A stretch of DNA of 6,023 nucleotides from Thermoplasmata archaeon (GTDB taxonomy: Archaea > Thermoplasmatota > Thermoplasmata > Halarchaeoplasmatales > Halarchaeoplasmataceae). This document shows positions 4,294 through 6,023 of the stretch, in pieces. The notes below the pieces were generated by a model that searched no databases, was not told the origin of the DNA, and saw nothing but the letters and a program-made list of their open reading frames with translations. The position numbers and the translations under genes are program-made. Location: NCBI GenBank assembly GCA_019594025.1, contig JAFDUB010000096.1, positions 1 to 6,023 of the forward strand. Direction: 5' to 3'. Within the stretch, counting starts at the first letter, position 1; each line of letters starts with the position of its first letter.

Positions 4294-5433
4294 TCACGCC
4301 TTCTGTTCTTTCAGGAACATCAGAAGTGAGATCTGCTCTTTTACCAAAGCACTTTTTGCTTCTATTTCCTGAACACGGTCTTCTTTGAGAAGTTTAAGGA
4401 TCTGTGGCGATCCCTTGGTCATCAACATTATGCGCCGCATGGCGCTGGACTCCAATTTTCGTCCGAGGATCTGTTCGGCTTCTTTTTGAGTTAAAGGAGG
4501 TACGTCTATCTGAACCACCCTTCCTTTTTTCAGGTGTTCCCGATGATAGAATCTTTCATAAACCGGAAGCCCCTCTCTTGTAGTTATCAGAAGCTTGGTG
4601 CTGTATTCTTGGTTCAAATCATCCACCAACTCAACTAAAAAGTCCACCAGTTCGTCTTCCACCTCGTAGTAATCGTCGAGCACCACCAGTGCCGGGGTCT
4701 CCTTCCAAAACTCCATCATATCTTTCTCATCTTCGTGGATACTGTGGAAAAATTCTCTTATTTTAGTTTGAACATCGTCCTTCTGCACGTTCACCCAGAG
4801 GAGGTGCCTATCTTCCACGGAATCGAGGAACCGCCGAGCTATAGACGAGGCACCCAGCCCCTTCCGTCCTTTCAGTATAGCGACCGGGACGTCTTCTTTC
4901 ATCCAATCATCGATTGCACTCAAAACCTCGCTCCGACCGTAGAGCACGTTCACCTCTGGTCCTCCGGATAGCTCTTTAAGATATTCCTTCGGCCCCAATT
5001 CGTTTAAATCCAAGGGTTCGCAGTATTTTTCCAAAAGCTCGATAGACCTTAGTATATTCAACCCACCTTCGGTCAGTTGCTCAAGATCGGTGATCGGACA
5101 GCTGAAAGTATCTCCGTCTTTCGTAACCGTAACTTCAAAGTCCTTTAGTTCGTTCAGCATATCTTTAGCCTCCTCCACACCCTTTGGCTTCAGTGAATAG
5201 ACCTTGAGTTTTCTAGTTCGGCCCCTAACATGTCCTAGGTTCTCCTCCACATAACCTTTTTCGATGAGCTTCTTCACCGCCCTAGACACGTGTGTCCTTC
5301 GCATACCCACTGCTTCGGCAATCCCCATCTGAGTCACATCGATAGGGTAGGTTTCTTTGTTTCCTGTTTCGATGTAATCCATCAGATAAAGAAGCACCTT
5401 TTTTTTGTACGTGAGTTCATCGGGTCCGCCCAT
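4294..5433 (-). CDS. Winged-helix protein fused to STAND/NB-ARC-like NTPase domain with defective P-loop
   Basis: 379 residues, cytoplasmic, probable transcription regulator. Residues 8-85 form a winged helix of MarR type: 'GIAEAVGMRRTHVSRAVKKL' is the helix-turn-helix and 'GYVEENLGHVRGRTRKLKVY' the wing. Residues 95-160 are an acidic linker. From 163 ('VLYGRSEVLSAIDDW') the NB-ARC/STAND layout begins: P-loop position 189-197, Walker B 'LVVLDD' (249-254), sensor 'LLITTRE' (281-287) and a 'GSPQIL' motif (341-346) like the GLPL motif. The P-loop reads GRKGLGASS, with alanine (codon GCC) where the ATP-binding lysine belongs, so ATP binding or hydrolysis may be lost. No TPR or other sensor repeats follow the ARC-like helices, unlike most STAND regulators. 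ATG 5433 has a GGAG seven bases upstream and its own TATA box. The target genes and signal are unknown. Confidence 0.8.
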   Translation of the reverse strand: MGGPDELTYKKKVLLYLMDYIETGNKETYPIDVTQMGIAEAVGMRRTHVSRAVKKLIEKGYVEENLGHVRGRTRKLKVYSLKPKGVEEAKDMLNELKDFEVTVTKDGDTFSCPITDLEQLTEGGLNILRSIELLEKYCEPLDLNELGPKEYLKELSGGPEVNVLYGRSEVLSAIDDWMKEDVPVAILKGRKGLGASSIARRFLDSVEDRHLLWVNVQKDDVQTKIREFFHSIHEDEKDMMEFWKETPALVVLDDYYEVEDELVDFLVELVDDLNQEYSTKLLITTREGLPVYERFYHREHLKKGRVVQIDVPPLTQKEAEQILGRKLESSAMRRIMLMTKGSPQILKLLKEDRVQEIEAKSALVKEQISLLMFLKEQKA

Positions 5434-5438
5434 CTTTC

Positions 5439-5444
5439 ATCTCC
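5439..5444 (-). promoter_or_regulatory. Shine-Dalgarno of the winged-helix NTPase gene
   Basis: The minus strand has GGAGAT (5444-5439) with GGAG seven bases before the ATG at 5433. A second ATG at 5440-5438 overlaps this site in another frame and gives no useful protein, so the spacing decides for 5433. Confidence 0.6.
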
Positions 5445-5464
5445 TGTTTTAGGGGTATATGAGC

Positions 5465-5486
5465 ATCTATAAATAAATCTTTTCAG
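5465..5486 (-). promoter_or_regulatory. BRE/TATA promoter of the winged-helix NTPase gene
   Basis: The minus strand reads GAAAAGATTTATTTATAGA: a purine-rich BRE-like run, then a TATA element centred near 5472, about 39 bp from the ATG. The expected start near 5447 leaves a short leader that still includes the Shine-Dalgarno. The box overlaps the last codons of the GNAT gene, so this gene has its own promoter even though only 49 bp separate the two. Confidence 0.6.
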
Positions 5487-6022
5487 AGGGATTTCAACGA
5501 ACAATGGTTATCCAAGTAGGCCTTTAGCTGCTCTTCGGTGAGATACGTCTCCAGGTACTTTTTTCTTTTCGGCATGTACTCTTCTCTCAAAAGGTCGAAC
5601 ATGCACCAATCGATCCTCCTACCCATCATATATCCGCTCTTTCTCGCCCTTCCTGTAAGTTGGAATCCCATACCCTCCAGCACCTTATGTGCTCTCTTGT
5701 TAATGGAACTGCTCCATGCACTCAGCCGTTCGTAGTTAAGTTGAAAGAAAAGCATCTCACATAGACCAAGTGCTATCTCCTTTCCCAAACCCAAATTCCA
5801 GTATCTCTCTTCACCTATATAGGTGCCGACACCGGCTTCCCGTATATCCCCGCTTCTATCCTTGTAGGTGGCTATGCCGATATCCTTGTAATCCTCTTCT
5901 ATCAATTCAACCACGAGCCTCTTTTTATTTTTATCTTCAATATATTCTTGGTATTCTCTTTCAATATCCTCACGATTCTTGAATACAAGAGGCTTACCCC
6001 TGGCGAATAGCGTAACTTTGTG
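5483..6022 (-). CDS. GNAT-family N-acetyltransferase (start beyond window)
   Basis: 179 visible residues; the frame stays open to the right edge without a start codon except GTG 5914. That GTG would cut into the fold, so the true start is upstream of the window. It transfers acetyl from acetyl-CoA to an amine; the pattern is closest to the RimJ/RimL group (N-terminal or small-molecule acetylation), but the substrate cannot be told. The acetyl-CoA-binding motif A appears as 'ERYWNLGLGKEIALGLCEM' (Q/RxxGxG/A-like, LGLG at about visible residues 77-80). The following motif is 'INKRAHKVLEGMGFQLTGR', the usual N-x-x-A...GF...G block ending the GNAT core. The last strand is 'GRRIDWCMFDLLREEY'. A basic, charged tail of about 30 residues follows. 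It ends within the promoter of the next gene. Confidence 0.88.
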   Translation of the reverse strand, partial: HKVTLFARGKPLVFKNREDIEREYQEYIEDKNKKRLVVELIEEDYKDIGIATYKDRSGDIREAGVGTYIGEERYWNLGLGKEIALGLCEMLFFQLNYERLSAWSSSINKRAHKVLEGMGFQLTGRARKSGYMMGRRIDWCMFDLLREEYMPKRKKYLETYLTEEQLKAYLDNHCSLKSL

Positions 6023-6023
6023 C

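Noticed and set aside
5912..5914. GTG as the start of the GNAT gene.
   Set aside because: The same frame continues upstream to the window edge with GNAT-like sequence ('NREDIEREYQEYI'), so the start lies outside.
5538..5982. Plus-strand frames opposite the GNAT gene.
   Set aside because: Low-complexity, Ser/Pro/Tyr-rich translations typical of antisense shadows; the GNAT frame is well supported.

Overview
The window is most likely archaeal chromosome with moderate GC. Evidence: TATA-type promoter boxes with purine-rich upstream elements about 26 bp before the expected transcript starts, one gene that appears leaderless, a tRNA-Ser without an encoded CCA end, and gene families with an archaeal look (an adjacent TldD/TldE pair, a PIN/ribbon-helix-helix module, a winged-helix STAND-type regulator). 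The lineage cannot be read from the window. A euryarchaeal, perhaps Thermoplasmata-like, source is only an impression from the winged-helix ATPase. Every confident gene, including the tRNA, lies on the minus strand, so transcription runs from high to low coordinates.

Layout, in transcription order. (1) 6022-5483: a GNAT N-acetyltransferase whose start lies beyond the right edge. (2) 5433-4294: a winged-helix plus STAND-like NTPase protein with its own TATA box and Shine-Dalgarno. Its P-loop lacks the conserved lysine. (3) 4207-4123: tRNA-Ser(GCU) with a long variable arm. (4) 3937-3626 and 3605-3096: a type II toxin-antitoxin pair, ribbon-helix-helix antitoxin first and PIN-domain ribonuclease toxin second. 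A near-perfect dyad sits between the TATA box and the antitoxin start codon and is a good candidate for the autoregulatory operator. (5) 3095-2754: a 342-bp gap with no convincing gene. It holds the tldD promoter, a 9-bp direct repeat, a nested inverted repeat, a plus-strand TATA-like box and two abutting inverted repeats that could fold as an H-type pseudoknot. (6) 2753-1323 and 1317-1: tldD and pmbA/tldE, five bases apart, encoding the two subunits of the TldD/TldE metalloprotease. pmbA runs off the left edge just short of its expected C-terminus.

Working together: TldD carries the zinc site (HExxxH plus a C-terminal Cys) and TldE is the non-catalytic partner, so the gene pair should make one proteolytic complex. 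The E. coli TldD/E protease has been linked to turnover of the CcdA antitoxin, which makes its position beside a toxin-antitoxin module suggestive, though adjacency alone proves nothing. No new defence system or large mobile element is visible. The least explained parts are the structured 2754-3095 gap and the STAND-like protein with a defective P-loop.
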